A stretch of DNA of 52,418 nucleotides from NCBI RefSeq assembly GCF_900113125.1, contig NZ_FOOG01000027.1, positions 1 to 52,418 of the forward strand, in the 5' to 3' direction. A model generated the notes under the pieces. The model ran no database searches and was not told where the DNA came from. It saw only the letters and a program-made list of their open reading frames with translations. Each line of letters opens with the position of its first letter. Positions within the stretch are counted from its first letter, which is position 1. Positions 27,266 to 36,188 of this stretch are shown here, piece by piece. A program made the translations under genes and the position numbers. Source of the stretch: Halobacillus alkaliphilus (GTDB lineage Bacteria > Bacillota > Bacilli > Bacillales > Halobacillaceae).

Positions 27266-27386
27266 GAATATCTCCTTATGTAAAAGAATGATCTTATTAT
27301 AATCCAAGCTTAAAAAAGGAGAATGGTCCATTAGAACTGCTTTTAATTAACTTGCTTGTTTTTTATAAAATCTTTATAATCGTGAG

Positions 27387-27401
27387 TGATAATGATTTTC
27401 A
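27387..27401 (+). promoter_or_regulatory. Fur box upstream of the siderophore ATPase gene
   Basis: TGATAATGATTTTCA matches the Fur core at 14 of 15 positions, nearly the same as the box at 1542. It lies 60 bp before the ATPase start. Confidence 0.8.
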
Positions 27402-27461
27402 CTATTAGCAACTATTATAGATATTGAAAGTTTGTTTATAGATTTGAGGGAGGATTTTTGC

Positions 27462-28280
27462 ATGGCAAAGCTGATGACTGAAAAAGTCGGTATCGCTTAT
27501 GGTGACTATAATGTAGTGGAAGACTTGGACTTGGATATTCCCGAAAATCAAATAACCACCATTATAGGTCCTAATGGATGTGGTAAATCCACAATACTGA
27601 AAGCTTTAGCCAGGATCCACACTGTAAATTCAGGAAGCGTTTATTTAGATGGCAAAGCAATTAAAAAAGAATCCACTAGAAATATTGCCAAAAAAATGGG
27701 CGTCCTTCCTCAAACTCCGAAAGCACCAAGCGGATTGACTGTTTCTGAATTAGTTTCTTATGGCAGGTTCCCTCATCAAAAAGCCTTTGGCAAGATAAAT
27801 GATCATGATAGAAAAATGATTCTGTGGGCTCTTTCCATTACGGGCACCGAGGAATTTGCAGATCGGCCAATTGATGCTCTTTCAGGTGGACAGCGCCAGC
27901 GTGTTTGGATTGCGATGGCCCTGGCTCAGGAGACAGAACTGCTCATTTTGGATGAGCCTACGACTTACTTAGACTTAGCTCACCAACTGGAAGTTCTTAA
28001 ACTATTAGAACAATTGAATCGCGAAGAGGGGCGTACGATTGTAATGGTCATCCATGATTTAAACCACGCTGCTCGCTTTGCCGACTATATTGTAGCTTTA
28101 AAAGAAGGGCGAATCATTAAGGAAGGAACACCAGAAGAAGTAATCCACCCAAAAGTGCTGGAAGATGTATTCCAAATCGATGCTGAAGTCGTCAAAGATC
28201 CAAGAACGAACCGGCCGGTCTGCCTTACCTATGACTTGCTGGGCTCTGTTCCTAATGTTTGTCAAAAAGCCATCTTATAA
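27462..28280 (+). CDS. Iron-siderophore ABC transporter ATP-binding protein (YusV/FecE-like)
   Basis: 272 residues from the ATG at 27462 (gggagg). Walker A IGPNGCGKST (35-44), signature LSGGQRQRVWIAMALAQ, Walker B LLILDEPTTYLDLAHQ and switch HDLNH are intact. The family hydrolyses ATP to drive FecCD permeases. Standing alone under its own Fur box, it resembles B. subtilis YusV, a shared ATPase for several siderophore importers including YfiYZ-YfhA. It is therefore the likely partner of the permeases at 1613-3675, which have none. Confidence 0.9.
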   Translation: MAKLMTEKVGIAYGDYNVVEDLDLDIPENQITTIIGPNGCGKSTILKALARIHTVNSGSVYLDGKAIKKESTRNIAKKMGVLPQTPKAPSGLTVSELVSYGRFPHQKAFGKINDHDRKMILWALSITGTEEFADRPIDALSGGQRQRVWIAMALAQETELLILDEPTTYLDLAHQLEVLKLLEQLNREEGRTIVMVIHDLNHAARFADYIVALKEGRIIKEGTPEEVIHPKVLEDVFQIDAEVVKDPRTNRPVCLTYDLLGSVPNVCQKAIL

Positions 28281-28284
28281 ATCA

Positions 28285-28315
28285 ACCCCGGGCGTCTTCT
28301 GCCCGGGTTTTTTTA
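28285..28315 (+). terminator. Terminator of the ATPase gene
   Basis: CCCGGGC / GCCCGGG hairpin followed by T7. Confidence 0.9.
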
Positions 28316-28370
28316 TAGCTCATAGTTTGTCCTTATATCTCATAGGATAATTTCGAAGGGAGAGGACAAG

Positions 28371-28862
28371 ATGGGGCTATTCCATGAATTTCGCCAGTTT
28401 ACAGTTAGAGGCAGTGCGGTGGACATGGGTGTAGGGATGGTGTTGGGGGCAGCATTCAGCGGTTTTATTGATTCGCTCGTTACGGACATCCTGCTTCCTC
28501 CCGTAGGGTTATTATATGCAAAAGTGAATTTTGAAGAAATGTTTTTTAATTTGAGCGGAGGATTCTATCCGACTCTGTCTGCGGCTAAAGAAGCTGGTGC
28601 TGTAACCATCAATTATGGGCTGTTCCTTACAGCAGCTGTACGTTTTATGATCATATTGTTTGCCGTATTTCTTGTAGTCAGGCAGATTAATCGCTGGAAA
28701 AAACCTCATCAGCATCCGTTGCATGCCATGACAAAAAAAGAATGTCCCTATTGCTGCACGCCGATACCTTCTCAAGCGGTCATCTGCCCCAATTGTGGTT
28801 CTCAGTTAGAACAAAACTTTAATAAAATAGAGCAGCCAAAAACTCGATGGAATATTAAGTAA
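28371..28862 (+). CDS. mscL: Large-conductance mechanosensitive channel with C-terminal zinc ribbon
   Basis: 163 residues. The N-terminal helix and TM1 contain FRQFTVRGSAVDMGVGMVLG, followed by a periplasmic loop and TM2 (about 86-105). The channel opens under membrane tension to release solutes on hypo-osmotic shock. Instead of the usual helical bundle tail there is a zinc-ribbon-like end: CPYC at 125-128 and CPNC at 139-142, after the basic stretch INRWKKPHQHPLH. The protein is about 25 residues longer than the 136-residue E. coli MscL. It follows the ATPase terminator and is probably a single gene. Confidence 0.9.
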   Translation: MGLFHEFRQFTVRGSAVDMGVGMVLGAAFSGFIDSLVTDILLPPVGLLYAKVNFEEMFFNLSGGFYPTLSAAKEAGAVTINYGLFLTAAVRFMIILFAVFLVVRQINRWKKPHQHPLHAMTKKECPYCCTPIPSQAVICPNCGSQLEQNFNKIEQPKTRWNIK

Positions 28863-28966
28863 TTAGCTTCTGTTATATCTCCGGGGTGATGTAACAAGAC
28901 GAGTTGTTTCCGTAGCCGCCCTCAAAAAATTTTAAGCAACGGTCCCAAGATATCCCGAGAAATAAG

Positions 28967-28999
28967 AAAGGAATACCTTCGAATAGGGTGTTCCTTTTT
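28967..28999. terminator. Terminator-like hairpin downstream of mscL
   Basis: AAAGGAATACC / GGGTGTTCCTTT followed by T5 on the plus strand. It could also serve the small minus-strand frame ending at 29019. Confidence 0.6.
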
Positions 29000-29018
29000 A
29001 AATTCTCATTATAATTAA

Positions 29019-29165
29019 CTATTCCTCAGAGTCAGACCCATTCTCCTTTCCAGGTTCAACCTCTCCAGAACTGCCTTCCGTTTCAAAATGTTCTTCTGTG
29101 TTTCCCCCATCGCGCCACAAGCGGCTAGTGTAAGTACAGAATCTAAACCTTAGGAAAACGATCAT
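29019..29165 (-). pseudogene. Possible remnant of a small lipoprotein gene
   Basis: A 48-codon minus-strand frame ends with an acidic tail (GGNTEEHFETEGSSGEVEPG) typical of lipoprotein linkers. In the adjacent frame, just upstream, TLAACG forms a perfect lipobox. Joining the two would need one frameshift, and the lipobox frame has no start. There is no ribosome binding site. Either a decayed gene or chance. Confidence 0.25.
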
Positions 29166-29298
29166 TTTTTATCAACAGGAACAGCTCTTTTAATGAACAT
29201 TCTTTATTCATTTTTTACAAATATAGTAAATCCATAAGTGCAAATATTTACTTTTGGTTTGGATAACCTATAAGTATGAATCTAAATGAGGTGTATTT

Positions 29299-30540
29299 AT
29301 GGAGAACAAAGTCAGCCGATGGTGCCTCATCAGTATGGCATCCATTCCGCTAGTAATGACGCTTGGAAATTCAATGTTAATACCCGTTCTTCCGATATTT
29401 GAAAAAAAGGTGGGGATAACTTCATTTCAATCCAGTACAATCATCACCAGTTATTCGTTAGCTGCTATCTTTCTTATACCTGTCGCTGGTTATTTATCAG
29501 ATCGTTTTGGAAGGAAAATCGTGATATTACCCAGTCTAATTTTAGCTTTTATAGGTGGAGTTATAGCAGGATTTGCCTCTTGGAAAATGAGTGATCCTTT
29601 TCTATGGATCATTATTGGACGAGTTCTCCAGGGCATGGGAGCAGCTGGAGCGACCCCCATCATTCTCCCTCTCGTAGGAGATTTATACAAAGATGATGAT
29701 GAGAAGACCAGTTCCTGTCTAGGATTAATTGAAACGTCCAATACATTTGGTAAAGTACTAAGTCCAATTCTTGGAGCAGCATTTGCTGCTTTCTTATGGT
29801 TCTTACCGTTTTTTTCTATATCCTTCTTTAGTCTAATATCCATTGTGCTCGTTTTCTTTTTCATTAAAGTTCCCAAAGGTGAAGAGGAAGAGCCTCAAAA
29901 GTTAAAGGAATTTCTTAAAAAAACAAAGAAAATTTTTAAACAGGAAGGGAAATGGCTGTATCCTGTATTCTTATTAGGGATCTACGCTATGCTTATCTTG
30001 TTTGGTGTCCTTTTCTTTTTATCAGATATATTGGAAAAAGTTCATGATATAGATGGCGTAAAAAAAGGTTTTGTTTTGGCTATCCCGTTATTTTTTCTTT
30101 GCATCGCTTCTTTTATAACAGGAAAGAAAATAAAAGGGGAGACAAAAACGATGAAAAGAGTCATTCTTCTGTCCTTAGCCGGGATTTCTGCAAGTGTGAT
30201 TTTTGTAGGCTATGTGAATAAGCAGCTGGTTCTTCTTCTTATTGTTACGAGTATCCTAGGCATTGCCATAGGAGCTATGCTTCCCACCCTCGATGCCCTT
30301 ATCACTGAAGGAATTGAAAAGGAAGAAAGAGGGACCATAACCTCTTTTTATAGTTCGTCAAGATTTATAGGAGTGGCCGCTGGTCCGCCGGTGATGTCAC
30401 TTGTCATGAAAGAGTTATTAAATATCAGTTATATTAGTGCGGGCATAACCGGGGTTTTATTAATAATAATTGTTATGAAGTTCATTAAAGGGGAGAATAG
30501 TAATTCGGCTTCAAGCAATCCTGCGGTGACATCCACATAA
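29299..30540 (+). CDS. MFS efflux transporter (YmfD/Bmr-like)
   Basis: 413 residues with about 12 membrane segments. The motif A loop is GYLSDRFGRKIVIL and motif C-like GATPIILPLVGDLY is in TM5. This subfamily includes multidrug exporters and the bacillibactin exporter YmfD. A siderophore-export role would fit the window's iron genes but is not shown, and no Fur box was found upstream. The ATG has gaggtg upstream. It is a single gene ended by a strong hairpin. Confidence 0.85.
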   Translation: MENKVSRWCLISMASIPLVMTLGNSMLIPVLPIFEKKVGITSFQSSTIITSYSLAAIFLIPVAGYLSDRFGRKIVILPSLILAFIGGVIAGFASWKMSDPFLWIIIGRVLQGMGAAGATPIILPLVGDLYKDDDEKTSSCLGLIETSNTFGKVLSPILGAAFAAFLWFLPFFSISFFSLISIVLVFFFIKVPKGEEEEPQKLKEFLKKTKKIFKQEGKWLYPVFLLGIYAMLILFGVLFFLSDILEKVHDIDGVKKGFVLAIPLFFLCIASFITGKKIKGETKTMKRVILLSLAGISASVIFVGYVNKQLVLLLIVTSILGIAIGAMLPTLDALITEGIEKEERGTITSFYSSSRFIGVAAGPPVMSLVMKELLNISYISAGITGVLLIIIVMKFIKGENSNSASSNPAVTST

Positions 30541-30570
30541 AAAAGGCGGCCTTCCTAAGGGCCGCCTTTA
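30541..30570. terminator. Bidirectional terminator after the MFS gene
   Basis: AAAAGGCGGCC / GGGCCGCCTTTA hairpin between convergent genes. Confidence 0.85.
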
Positions 30571-30574
30571 CGTA

Positions 30575-31003
30575 TTAGCAGTATTGATTATAAGAAGATG
30601 TTAAGTTCTCTACAATCTCTTCTACTTCATAATCTTCAATTTCTTCCCGTGGGATGAAATGAAGGACCTGTCCATCTTTCAGTAAAGCCATAGATGGAGA
30701 TGAAGGCTCATAGCCTTCTAAATATTCTCTCATTCGTGAGGTTGCTTCACGATCCTGGCCTGCAAATACAGTTACTAAATGATCGGGTTTAGAATCATTA
30801 GTAAGAGACTCTCTTGCGGCCGGACGAGCGAGACCTGCGGCACAGCCACAGACAGAATTAATAACAACGAGCGATGTTCCTTTTGTTGATGCAATGAATT
30901 CATCTACTTCTTCTGGAGTCGTTAATTCTGTGAAGCCTGCATGGGTTAATTCATCTCTCATTGGCTGGGAAATTTCTTTCATATATGCTTCATATGGATT
31001 CAT
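30575..31003 (-). CDS. brxA: Bacilliredoxin (BrxA/BrxB family, DUF1094)
   Basis: 142 residues. The thioredoxin-fold protein removes bacillithiol from mixed disulfides on proteins. The active-site CGC motif is C52-G-C54 in INSVCGCAAGLARPAARES. Length equals BrxA (YphP)/BrxB (YqiW); the choice between the paralogues is uncertain. It lies 11 bases after the YpgR-like gene on the same strand, so the two are probably cotranscribed. Confidence 0.88.
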   Translation of the reverse strand: MNPYEAYMKEISQPMRDELTHAGFTELTTPEEVDEFIASTKGTSLVVINSVCGCAAGLARPAARESLTNDSKPDHLVTVFAGQDREATSRMREYLEGYEPSSPSMALLKDGQVLHFIPREEIEDYEVEEIVENLTSSYNQYC

Positions 31004-31014
31004 AAATAATCCTC

Positions 31015-32163
31015 CTAGTTTGGTTTTTGTTTAGTGGCCTGGGTCATTTGGTGCCACACAGACCCTTTGGCGTCTTCGCCGCCTTCAATTCGTTCTATGG
31101 CCATATTAATTTGCATTTTCACTTCAAACTCAGGATCATCTGCTGCTTTCCTTAAAGCAGGAAGTGCGGATTCATCACCCAGTTCATATAAGAACATAGC
31201 GGCACGCCAGCGAACAATTTTATTAGGATCAGCCAGTGAATCAATCATTCGCGGCATAGCTTCTTTAAACCCTAAGTCTGAAATACAATCCCCTGCTGTC
31301 CGTCTCACTGTAACGGACTTATCATTCAATGCTTTATAAAGGAAGGGAAGAGTCTCCATTTCTTCTATCATACCGAGATAGGCAGCAGCTAACCTGCGAA
31401 TGGAGGCTTTACTGTCATCCAAAGCCTTATCTAAAATGGCATAGTCTTCGGCGGTAGGGTTCATACGGTCGAGTGCGGCATAACGTACTTTCCAATCGTC
31501 ATGATCCAACGTTTCAAGTGTAATCCTCGACTTCTTATCCGTCGTTTCCACATCATCCGCTTCCTGATCAAACGCTTGTTTAACCAGTGAGTCGAGTCGT
31601 TCTTGATCATAACTTGCCGAAATTTCTTCCTTAACTTGCTCCCCAATCTCTGAAGTGTCACCAAAACGCGGGCTCTGTTCTGCCCATTTACGTTCCATGA
31701 TCATATTCGGGGAAGCTGGAGAAGCTTTCATTGCAGCCTCCATAAATCTTTCTGGAAGACCGACACGTTTCTCTTCTTCGCCTTCTTCAAGCTTTACTTG
31801 AATGGGAATACCACGGAACATTTGTATATATACTTTAACTTCTCCAAATGTGTCCTCTTGATTGTCTGAGGATTCACTTTCATTGAGTGCCTCAATTTCA
31901 GAAGATGAGCCAAGGGTTTTTCTTACTTCTGGCAGTATCTGTTCCCACGAGATTTTTGCATTTCGCTCCAGAGCAATAAAGTCCGTCACATGGTAAAGTC
32001 CTTTTACCCCCTCAATCTCAAATAATCTTTTGATAAAATCCGGGGCGCTGTCCAAATCGTCCCCTTTCTTATAGTTATGAGTTTCACCATCAGGTAAGTG
32101 CTCATTCAGATTGATTTTCATTGAGTTTGGGCTGGGCGTTGGTTCAATTGATACAATCTTCAT
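31015..32163 (-). CDS. YpgR/CvfC-like protein (Nfu N-terminal-like domain plus HEAT repeats)
   Basis: 382 residues, cytosolic. The N-terminal block SIEPTPSPNSMKINLNE and VKGLYHVTDFIALERN match the Nfu-N scaffold domain (about 1-85). A middle region (105-200) precedes HEAT-type helical repeats (about 215-365: DDWKVRYAALDRM, SIRRLAAAYLG, TVRRTAGDCISDLG, IVRWRAAMFLYELG). This matches B. subtilis YpgR and S. aureus conserved virulence factor C. The biochemical role is unknown. Pairing with bacilliredoxin suggests redox or Fe-S related work, as an inference. Confidence 0.85.
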   Translation of the reverse strand: MKIVSIEPTPSPNSMKINLNEHLPDGETHNYKKGDDLDSAPDFIKRLFEIEGVKGLYHVTDFIALERNAKISWEQILPEVRKTLGSSSEIEALNESESSDNQEDTFGEVKVYIQMFRGIPIQVKLEEGEEEKRVGLPERFMEAAMKASPASPNMIMERKWAEQSPRFGDTSEIGEQVKEEISASYDQERLDSLVKQAFDQEADDVETTDKKSRITLETLDHDDWKVRYAALDRMNPTAEDYAILDKALDDSKASIRRLAAAYLGMIEEMETLPFLYKALNDKSVTVRRTAGDCISDLGFKEAMPRMIDSLADPNKIVRWRAAMFLYELGDESALPALRKAADDPEFEVKMQINMAIERIEGGEDAKGSVWHQMTQATKQKPN

Positions 32164-32448
32164 TTCGATTCTCCCTCCATACTCCGTTAATTTCTAGTTT
32201 ATCAAAAATAAGAAACTCCATCCATTGTTAAGGAGGAAAGTGGAGATGGATATTTGCAATATGTCTACTCTGAGAACGAAAACCGTATAAATATGAATGA
32301 TGGGAAAAAGAAAGATAGTAAGGGTGCAGTAATCCTCGAAATTTCCCGGGAAATATCCTTGCGTTTATGTAATTAATTATAAAAATATGAAACAACTTGT
32401 CTATTTCGTACGTAGTAGAAAAGTGAGAATAATTAAGGAGGGATTTAT

Positions 32449-33369
32449 TTGTCTCAATCTGTCATGCAGTTGAAGAACGTCAGTAAAACGATAAAGAATA
32501 AAAAGATTATTAAAGGGCTGGATTTTGAAATTTACAGCGGAGAAGTATTTGGCTTCCTTGGTCCTAACGGAGCAGGTAAAACGACCACGATCCGAATGAT
32601 GGTTGGTTTGATGGATATGACGAACGGAGACGTAATGATCCAGGGGCACAGTGTCAATAAGGATTTTAAAAAAGCCATACGCCACGTCGGCGGGATCGTG
32701 GAAAACCCGGAAATGTACCCTTTTATGAGCGGTTGGAAAAACTTAGTGCACTATTCCCGTATGATTCCGGGAATTAAAGAGGAACGAATACAGGAAGTTA
32801 TTCGACTGGTTGGACTGGAAAACAGAATCAAGGACAAAGTAGGTAAATATTCATTAGGGATGAGGCAGCGGCTCGGCATTGCGCAGGCACTTTTACATAG
32901 CCCTTCCATTCTGATTTTAGATGAACCGACTAATGGTCTGGATCCTGCAGGAATTCGAGAAGTTAGAGCTTACATTCGTCGTATGGCTGCTGAAGAAGAC
33001 GTAGCGGTTATTGTTTCCAGCCATATCCTCTCAGAGATGGAAATGATGTGCGATCGGATTGGAATTATCAAAAATGGAGAATTAATTTCCATCCAGTCCG
33101 TGGAAGATGCTCTCCAGCAAACAGATACAAGGGAGGTTTCACTTGAAGCATCTCCAGTCGATCGGGTCCATGAATTTTTGAAGCAAAAGCTGGACTCGCC
33201 TGTTCAGCTGCATAGTAATACAGTGACCTTCAGCAGTACACGTGAAGAGATTCCAGGAATTATAAGTGGACTAGTTAAAGAAGGAGTAGATATCTACAGT
33301 GTAAACGTCAATCGTTCGACGTTAGAAGACAAATTCCTGGACTTGATAGGAGAGAATTCCATTGAATAA
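32449..33369 (+). CDS. ABC exporter ATP-binding protein (BcrA-like)
   Basis: 306 residues with Walker A GPNGAGKTT (38-46), signature YSLGMRQRLG, Walker B LILDEPTNGLDPAG and switch VIVSSHILSEM. The LGMRQR signature is usual for bacitracin/lantibiotic-immunity type and related ABC-2 exporters. The start is TTG at 32449, seven bases after aaggaggg. It overlaps the permease gene by 8 bases. The substrate is unknown; antimicrobial peptide resistance is one option. The preceding 285 bases hold no gene. Confidence 0.87.
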   Translation: MSQSVMQLKNVSKTIKNKKIIKGLDFEIYSGEVFGFLGPNGAGKTTTIRMMVGLMDMTNGDVMIQGHSVNKDFKKAIRHVGGIVENPEMYPFMSGWKNLVHYSRMIPGIKEERIQEVIRLVGLENRIKDKVGKYSLGMRQRLGIAQALLHSPSILILDEPTNGLDPAGIREVRAYIRRMAAEEDVAVIVSSHILSEMEMMCDRIGIIKNGELISIQSVEDALQQTDTREVSLEASPVDRVHEFLKQKLDSPVQLHSNTVTFSSTREEIPGIISGLVKEGVDIYSVNVNRSTLEDKFLDLIGENSIE

Positions 33370-34339
33370 CTTTATACAACTAGTACGAAATGAACAAATG
33401 AAGCTTTATTCCCAAATAGCCACTTGGATTATGCTTATTATTCTCGGGGTATTGGTTATTGGGTTCGGTGTACTTATGAAAGTTGATAATACTATGATTA
33501 GTGGAGAAGGCCCTACAGGGGAGAACTGGAAGCAGGAGCTGCAGGAACAGAATACTCAGCTGAAAGAGGAGCAGCAAGGGCCACTAGACCCTGGTGAAGA
33601 AAGGGAGGAGATTAAATATCCAGGGTACACAGATATTGAAATGAATGAATACCGTATCCAAAACGATATTAAGCCTTCCGGATATGATGTTTGGGATTTC
33701 CTGCAAACCAACCGTAGTTTAATATCAATTATCAGCTTGTTTACAATTATCGTGGCCGCCGGCATGATAGCTAATGAGTTTAAGTGGGGAACTATAAAGC
33801 TGTTATTGATTAGACCTATTTCCAGAACCAAAATTCTGCTGTCTAAATATGTCTCTGTGCTCTTGTTCGCCGGGGCAATGCTAGTCTGTTTGTATGTTCT
33901 GTCATTTATCGTAGGGGCAGCTTTCTTTGGAATTGACAGCATTTCACAGACTTATTTATTCAGACAAGCAGGAGAGATTCAAGAAGCGTCGATTTTTCAG
34001 CATACTGTTTCTATGTATTTGCTTAGTTCTGTAAACTTGTTATTAATGGCAACTTTCGCTTTTATGATCTCCGCGGTCTTTAGAAATAGTTCTTTGGCCA
34101 TAGGGGTGGCTATCTTCTTAATGATGGCAGGAAACTCCATTGTTCTCTTTTTAATGGAAAAGGAATGGGCAAAATACATTCTATTTGCCAATACGGATTT
34201 AACCATGTATCTGGAAGGCACTCCTATGTTCAATGAACAAACACTAGGATTTTCTGCTGCCGTGTTATTCGTGTACTACGTGATTTTTGTTATACTTGCC
34301 TGGGTCTTCTTTACGAAAAGAGATGTGGCAAGCAATTAA
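33362..34339 (+). CDS. ABC-2 type exporter permease
   Basis: 325 residues. One membrane span near the N-terminus (about 17-38) is followed by a large charged extracytoplasmic loop (about 40-115, rich in Glu/Gln and Pro), then five more spans. NEFKWGTIKLLLIRPISRTKILLSKY is the usual coupling region of ABC-2 permeases (quoted in two parts: NEFKWGTIKLLL, RPISRTKILLSKY). TTG start at 33362 with aggagag. Works with the preceding ATPase. Confidence 0.83.
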   Translation: MNNFIQLVRNEQMKLYSQIATWIMLIILGVLVIGFGVLMKVDNTMISGEGPTGENWKQELQEQNTQLKEEQQGPLDPGEEREEIKYPGYTDIEMNEYRIQNDIKPSGYDVWDFLQTNRSLISIISLFTIIVAAGMIANEFKWGTIKLLLIRPISRTKILLSKYVSVLLFAGAMLVCLYVLSFIVGAAFFGIDSISQTYLFRQAGEIQEASIFQHTVSMYLLSSVNLLLMATFAFMISAVFRNSSLAIGVAIFLMMAGNSIVLFLMEKEWAKYILFANTDLTMYLEGTPMFNEQTLGFSAAVLFVYYVIFVILAWVFFTKRDVASN

Positions 34340-34360
34340 CCAAATAAAGGAGAGAAAAAA

Positions 34361-34807
34361 ATGAAACGAACAGCTGAAATCGTACTTACTGTAATTGGAA
34401 TCGTATTGTATGGTCTGCCTATTCTGTTGAGCGGTATTTTCTTAAGTAATAAAGATAACCCTCAGTTCAGGCAGGAATTGGAGAATATTATGAATTCCTC
34501 ACAGGAAATGGAGGGCAGTGGAACGATTAATGTAAATCAGATGCTTGATGCTATGGGCACATTTACACTGGTCGTCATGATCGCCGCGCTAGTGGCAATT
34601 GCTTTAGGGATTTTATCCATTGTTTTTCTTAAAGGAGATAAGAAACCAAAAGCAGCAGGTATTATTTTAATTGTGACAGCGATTATTATGACATTTGGAA
34701 CGGTAGGGCTCGGTATATTTGCCGGGGTAGCATACCTGATAGCGGGTATTGTGGCGCTCGTTAGAAAATCAAAGAAACCTACGGACAGCAGCATTGAGAG
34801 TTATTAA
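34361..34807 (+). CDS. DUF4064-like four-span membrane protein
   Basis: 148 residues, with membrane segments at about 5-28, 68-90, 97-118 and 117-138. The N-terminus MKRTAEIVLTVIGIVLYGLP and the loop region resemble DUF4064 proteins, whose function is unknown. It begins 21 bases after the ABC permease with aaaggagag and shares the operon terminator, so it may be an accessory of the exporter. Confidence 0.72.
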   Translation: MKRTAEIVLTVIGIVLYGLPILLSGIFLSNKDNPQFRQELENIMNSSQEMEGSGTINVNQMLDAMGTFTLVVMIAALVAIALGILSIVFLKGDKKPKAAGIILIVTAIIMTFGTVGLGIFAGVAYLIAGIVALVRKSKKPTDSSIESY

Positions 34808-34820
34808 ATTTGGAGAAAGA

Positions 34821-34851
34821 GGGGCAGGGCGTATAGTCCTGCCCTTTTTTT
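34821..34851 (+). terminator. Terminator of the ABC exporter operon
   Basis: GGGCAGG / CCTGCCC with a 9-base loop and T7. Confidence 0.9.
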
Positions 34852-34874
34852 AGTTTATGAGGCTTCTTTAGACA

Positions 34875-34906
34875 TAAAAAAACGCTGGACTAACCAGCGC
34901 TTTTTC
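34875..34906 (-). terminator. Terminator of the small zinc-finger protein gene
   Basis: AACGCTGG / CCAGCGCTT hairpin with A7 on the plus strand (T7 on the minus strand), three bases from the stop. Confidence 0.85.
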
Positions 34907-34908
34907 AG

Positions 34909-35082
34909 TTAATCCAGGTATCGATTCATTACATCCACATCGGCAGGTTCCCTATTATAAACCGATCCCTCTTGAGGTCTAAAGCCACTTCCTCCACAAA
35001 CCTTACAAGTATATCTCCACTCTTCATCATCCATAAGTAAACCTTCTCCATCACAAGCAAGGCAAAATTGATCTCTCGGCAT
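34909..35082 (-). CDS. Small DnaJ-type zinc-finger protein
   Basis: 57 residues from the ATG at 35082, seven bases after aaaggag; upstream in-frame starts would overlap that site. Two CxxCxGxG motifs, CLACDGEG and CKVCGGSG, are spaced as in one zinc centre of DnaJ. The tail is acidic. Small proteins of this kind occur in Bacilli (YuiA-like) without known function. It is monocistronic. Confidence 0.7.
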   Translation of the reverse strand: MPRDQFCLACDGEGLLMDDEEWRYTCKVCGGSGFRPQEGSVYNREPADVDVMNRYLD

Positions 35083-35203
35083 ATCCATACTCCTTTGCAA
35101 AATTATGGTGTAGCCTTAATGTGCACTACTATAATAAAAGTTATTCGGAGTAGGATTATTTGGACGAGATAATGGGAATATCAGAATCATTGGAGGGATA
35201 CAT

Positions 35204-36115
35204 GTGGCTAACAATGAAGAAATGATAGAAGAAGAACACGAAACGAAGGAGACAGATACTTCTTCCAATGGAAAAATTGATCGGCCCGGCCGGCAGTTTT
35301 ATATTCCATCTCAAATCGTAGATGAGTTTGGGGAAAAAGGCCGCGACCATTTAAATAAACCATTTCGCGCCCAATTTTTACTGGCGATCACGGCAGGATC
35401 GTTTATGACATTTGGAGCAATATTTTCAGTATTGCTTGCTATAGGCGTGGAGACAGAGGGGATATATCATTTGCTTTCCGGTTTAGGGTTTGCAGCTGGT
35501 TATGCGATGGTGTTTATTTCAGGGTCCGTATTATTTACAGAAATCAATGTACTGCTTCCCTCTTATCTTTTTAATAAAGCAGGCTTAATGAAAGCCAATA
35601 TTTATAAGTTCTGGGCATCTACTTATATAGGGAATATACTTGGTGCAATTATGGTAGCAGGTCTTATTCAAATGTCTGCGTCATTATCAGATCCATTCTA
35701 CACCGAGCTTTCGATGTATTTGGACAAGAAGATGAAATTTATGGACCATGGAGTTAAAGGCTGGTTTGAAATCTTAGTTTCAGGTATTATAGCCAACTGG
35801 TTGATTGGGATGGCGGCCTTTCTCACTACTGCTGCTCGTGATATTACAGGTAAATTCCTTGGAACCATGCTCCCGGTTGTTTTATTTGTTGCCGGTAATT
35901 TCCAGCACAGTGCTGCCAACATGGGATACTTTAGTATGGGCATCTTGTCTTCGGATAAGTACGAATGGTATGAATACATTTTATTTAATCTCATACCAGC
36001 AAGTATAGGTAACCTGATTGGCGGAGGAATCTTAGTGTCGCTATTGTTCTCATACGCTTACAAGGAAGATATTCAGACATCCTTAGGCAAGCCAAAAAGC
36101 AAACGAAGAAAGTAA
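35204..36115 (+). CDS. Formate/nitrite transporter (FNT) family channel
   Basis: 303 residues. An acidic cytoplasmic head (1-50) precedes six membrane segments. The family's second half-repeat motif is GNFQHSAANMGYFSMG, with a conserved His. These pentameric channels move formate, nitrite, hydrosulfide or related anions; the long N-terminal extension and the sequence are unlike FocA or NirC, so the substrate is open. GTG start with ggaggg eight bases before. It is followed by hairpin repeat H2. Confidence 0.83.
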   Translation: MANNEEMIEEEHETKETDTSSNGKIDRPGRQFYIPSQIVDEFGEKGRDHLNKPFRAQFLLAITAGSFMTFGAIFSVLLAIGVETEGIYHLLSGLGFAAGYAMVFISGSVLFTEINVLLPSYLFNKAGLMKANIYKFWASTYIGNILGAIMVAGLIQMSASLSDPFYTELSMYLDKKMKFMDHGVKGWFEILVSGIIANWLIGMAAFLTTAARDITGKFLGTMLPVVLFVAGNFQHSAANMGYFSMGILSSDKYEWYEYILFNLIPASIGNLIGGGILVSLLFSYAYKEDIQTSLGKPKSKRRK

Positions 36116-36121
36116 TTATCT

Positions 36122-36164
36122 ACCCGCCTCAGGTCATCCAAATACTGGATGACCTGAGGTGGGT
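36122..36164. repeat. Conserved hairpin repeat H2
   Basis: ACCCGCCTCAGGTCATCCA / TGGATGACCTGAGGTGGGT (19-bp arms, one mismatch) with loop AATAC. It lies between the FNT gene and the peptidase E gene and lacks a T tail. Same family as 6665 and 36887. Confidence 0.85.
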
Positions 36165-36188
36165 GAAAATGTTAAAGGAGGTTCGGGA

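Noticed and set aside
36159-36188. Earlier GTG start for peptidase E
   Set aside because: It lies in hairpin repeat H2; the GTG at 36189 is correctly spaced from aaaggagg.
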